Source: DATJUC01 sp035502675 (GTDB lineage Bacteria; Vulcanimicrobiota; Vulcanimicrobiia; Vulcanimicrobiales; Vulcanimicrobiaceae). Taken from it: a stretch of DNA of 6,164 nucleotides. Positions within the stretch are counted from its first letter, which is position 1. Each line of letters opens with the position of its first letter. This document shows positions 6,001 through 6,164 of the stretch, in pieces. Location of the stretch: contig DATJUC010000179.1 of assembly GCA_035502675.1 (NCBI GenBank), positions 1-6,164 of the forward strand, written 5' to 3'. The position numbers and the translations under genes were made by a program. The notes below the pieces were generated by a model that saw only the letters and a list, made by a program, of their open reading frames with translations, did no database searches and was not told the DNA's origin.

Positions 6001-6164
6001 GCTGGAACAGTCGTGCCTGCGTCGCGTCCCAGCCGGCCTCGTCACCCGGCGCCAGCGAGAACCGGAGCGACTCGAAAAGCGACCGCGGCATGAAGTATTG
6101 GCGCACCGCCGCGATCGGCGCGAGCACTAGGCGCGGCCGTCGATCGCAGAGGTCCGCGAGCAGG
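3029..6164 (-). CDS. mfd: Transcription-repair coupling factor Mfd (partial, N-terminus outside window)
   Basis: About 1045 residues are visible; the frame continues without a stop past 6127 to the window edge. Upstream codons read LLADLCDRRPRLVLAPIAAV, fitting the start of the family's UvrB-like module, so the GTG at 6127 is not the true start and roughly 100 or more residues are missing compared with E. coli Mfd (1148). Mfd is a DNA translocase that pushes stalled RNA polymerase off DNA and recruits UvrA. Numbering from the GTG at 6127: UvrB-homology region at about 1-180 with GEYAVRGGIIDCFP at 55-68; RNA polymerase-interacting domain at about 364-425 (VGDYVVHAVHGVGQYLGL); Q-like motif at 486-498; Walker A GDVGYGKT at 517-524; DEEQ at 618-621; SATPIPRT at 644-651; QLRGRVGRS at 787-795; translocation (TRG) region at 827-849; C-terminal TRCF domain from about 893. 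All helicase motifs look intact, with no frameshift. The small ATPase gene follows 22 bases after the TAA. Confidence 0.98.
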   Translation of the reverse strand, partial: LLADLCDRRPRLVLAPIAAVRQYFMPRSLFESLRFSLAPGDEAGWDATQARLFQLGYTRADVVSAAGEYAVRGGIIDCFPATADSPVRIEFFGDSVESVRIFNLESQRSEHDLERVTIVPWSEIPREPRYREQLLERFTGPEAARRQLTAFLNGDVDVPDAWLPMAYDAPATLFDYLPADAIVVVEEPATISAVAAALDDERTREEQVLLAEVESGELDVDESHVGDAVLAQTAAAHPPLDELGARIAYHATLVVPGAIENAVASAWMPPAGDAFVVECRPVERFNRQIELFSTTVREWTGRGDAVWIVSAAVARTNDLLHAAGIEGATVDQGSIETGFAVADLRLHVLGDREIFGTPPKRVKMRAVKEGVPVTLADLKVGDYVVHAVHGVGQYLGLRAETILGATQDYLDLRYAGSDRMLVPVTQMHQVAKYSAAEGQVPRLSKMGGADWARTKSRVSESLAKIADGLVQLYAERELAHGFAFSTDTTWQREMEEAFPYEPTPDQQKAIDATKHDMEKAKPMDRLVCGDVGYGKTEVAMRAAFKAISNEKQVAVLVPTTLLADQHYRTFSARFAGFPVRIEELSRFKTKAEQKAILRDLAEGKVDAVIGTHRLLQKDVAFADLGLIVIDEEQRFGVMHKERLKQYRSSVDVLTLSATPIPRTLHMSLMGVRDLSLIQTAPKNRMSIKTLVVPAGDAIVKRAISAELDRGGQVYYLHNRIESIYAVKNALERLVPRARIGIGHGQMSEAELEPLMQAFIDGDLDVLLATTIIENGIDIPNVNTMIVNDADKFGLAQLYQLRGRVGRSNHQAYCYLLYQGHKALSEDAKARLEAIREFTHLGSGLQIAMRDLEIRGAGNLLGAAQSGFIGSVGFDTYCELLAEAIAERRGMSSPLEDRQEAVIDVKISAFIPNEYIPQVSQKIAVYQQLAKARSEAEVEEIAAGVRDRFGPFPLPLAHLVELTKLRSIALQKRVTRVVVDESRLTLGVGSGFTLDQTAIPKFQSLTRNKFRFAENKILVDLPVARGKERTEEIWMPLLRKLLEAM

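Noticed and set aside
6125..6127. GTG as the start codon of mfd.
   Set aside because: The frame stays open to the window edge, upstream residues continue the Mfd pattern, and the resulting protein would lack the beginning of the UvrB-like module.
3647..6130. Long plus-strand open frame of 827 codons opposite mfd.
   Set aside because: It lies entirely antisense to an unmistakable mfd reading frame, has no recognisable domain, and is expected when GC-rich third positions suppress stop codons on the other strand.

Overview
This is a GC-rich bacterial chromosomal window with every supported gene on the minus strand. Reading in the direction of transcription (high to low coordinates) it holds: the 3' seven-eighths or so of mfd (transcription-repair coupling factor), a small RsbW/SpoIIAB-like histidine-kinase-type ATPase, a lipoprotein of the PrsA/SurA parvulin family, a MazG nucleoside triphosphate pyrophosphohydrolase carrying a shortened tetrapyrrole-methylase-like N-terminus, and the 5' part of a hotdog-fold protein that resembles 3-aminobutyryl-CoA ammonia lyase. 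Both end genes run off the window. No rRNA, tRNA, CRISPR array, insertion sequence or prophage gene is visible, and no gap between genes exceeds about 125 bases.

Layout. mfd ends at 3029 and is followed 22 bases later by the ATPase gene (3006-2605), so these two look cotranscribed. A 124-base leader (2481-2604) then separates the ATPase from the parvulin gene (2480-1539). It contains short GGCCG-centred repeats, a strong 9-bp hairpin with an outer 5-bp extension, and a clear Shine-Dalgarno site. A 12-bp perfect hairpin (1490-1517) in the 75-base gap between the parvulin gene and mazG looks like a Rho-independent terminator, yet only 26 bases separate it from the mazG start codon. mazG (1463-270) and the hotdog gene probably overlap and are translationally coupled.

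Organism. The order mfd, parvulin lipoprotein, methylase-MazG resembles the pth-mfd-(prsA)-spoVT-mazG neighbourhood known from Bacillus and Clostridia. The composition is much more GC-rich than most of those. Strong GC bias at codon third positions also explains the many long antisense open frames. The combination would suit an uncultivated GC-rich lineage such as Eremiobacterota (WPS-2) or a relative, but this is a guess from gene order and composition.

How the genes fit together. The cluster is mostly housekeeping and stress maintenance: removal of stalled RNA polymerase and repair recruitment (Mfd), envelope protein folding (parvulin), nucleotide-pool sanitation (MazG), and a possible switch-type regulator (the ATPase). 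I see no convincing novel defence or biosynthetic system. The points most worth a second look are the shortened methylase half of MazG, the orphan anti-sigma-like ATPase between mfd and the parvulin gene, the lysine-fermentation-type enzyme beside mazG without its pathway partners, and the two RNA hairpins that split the apparent operon.
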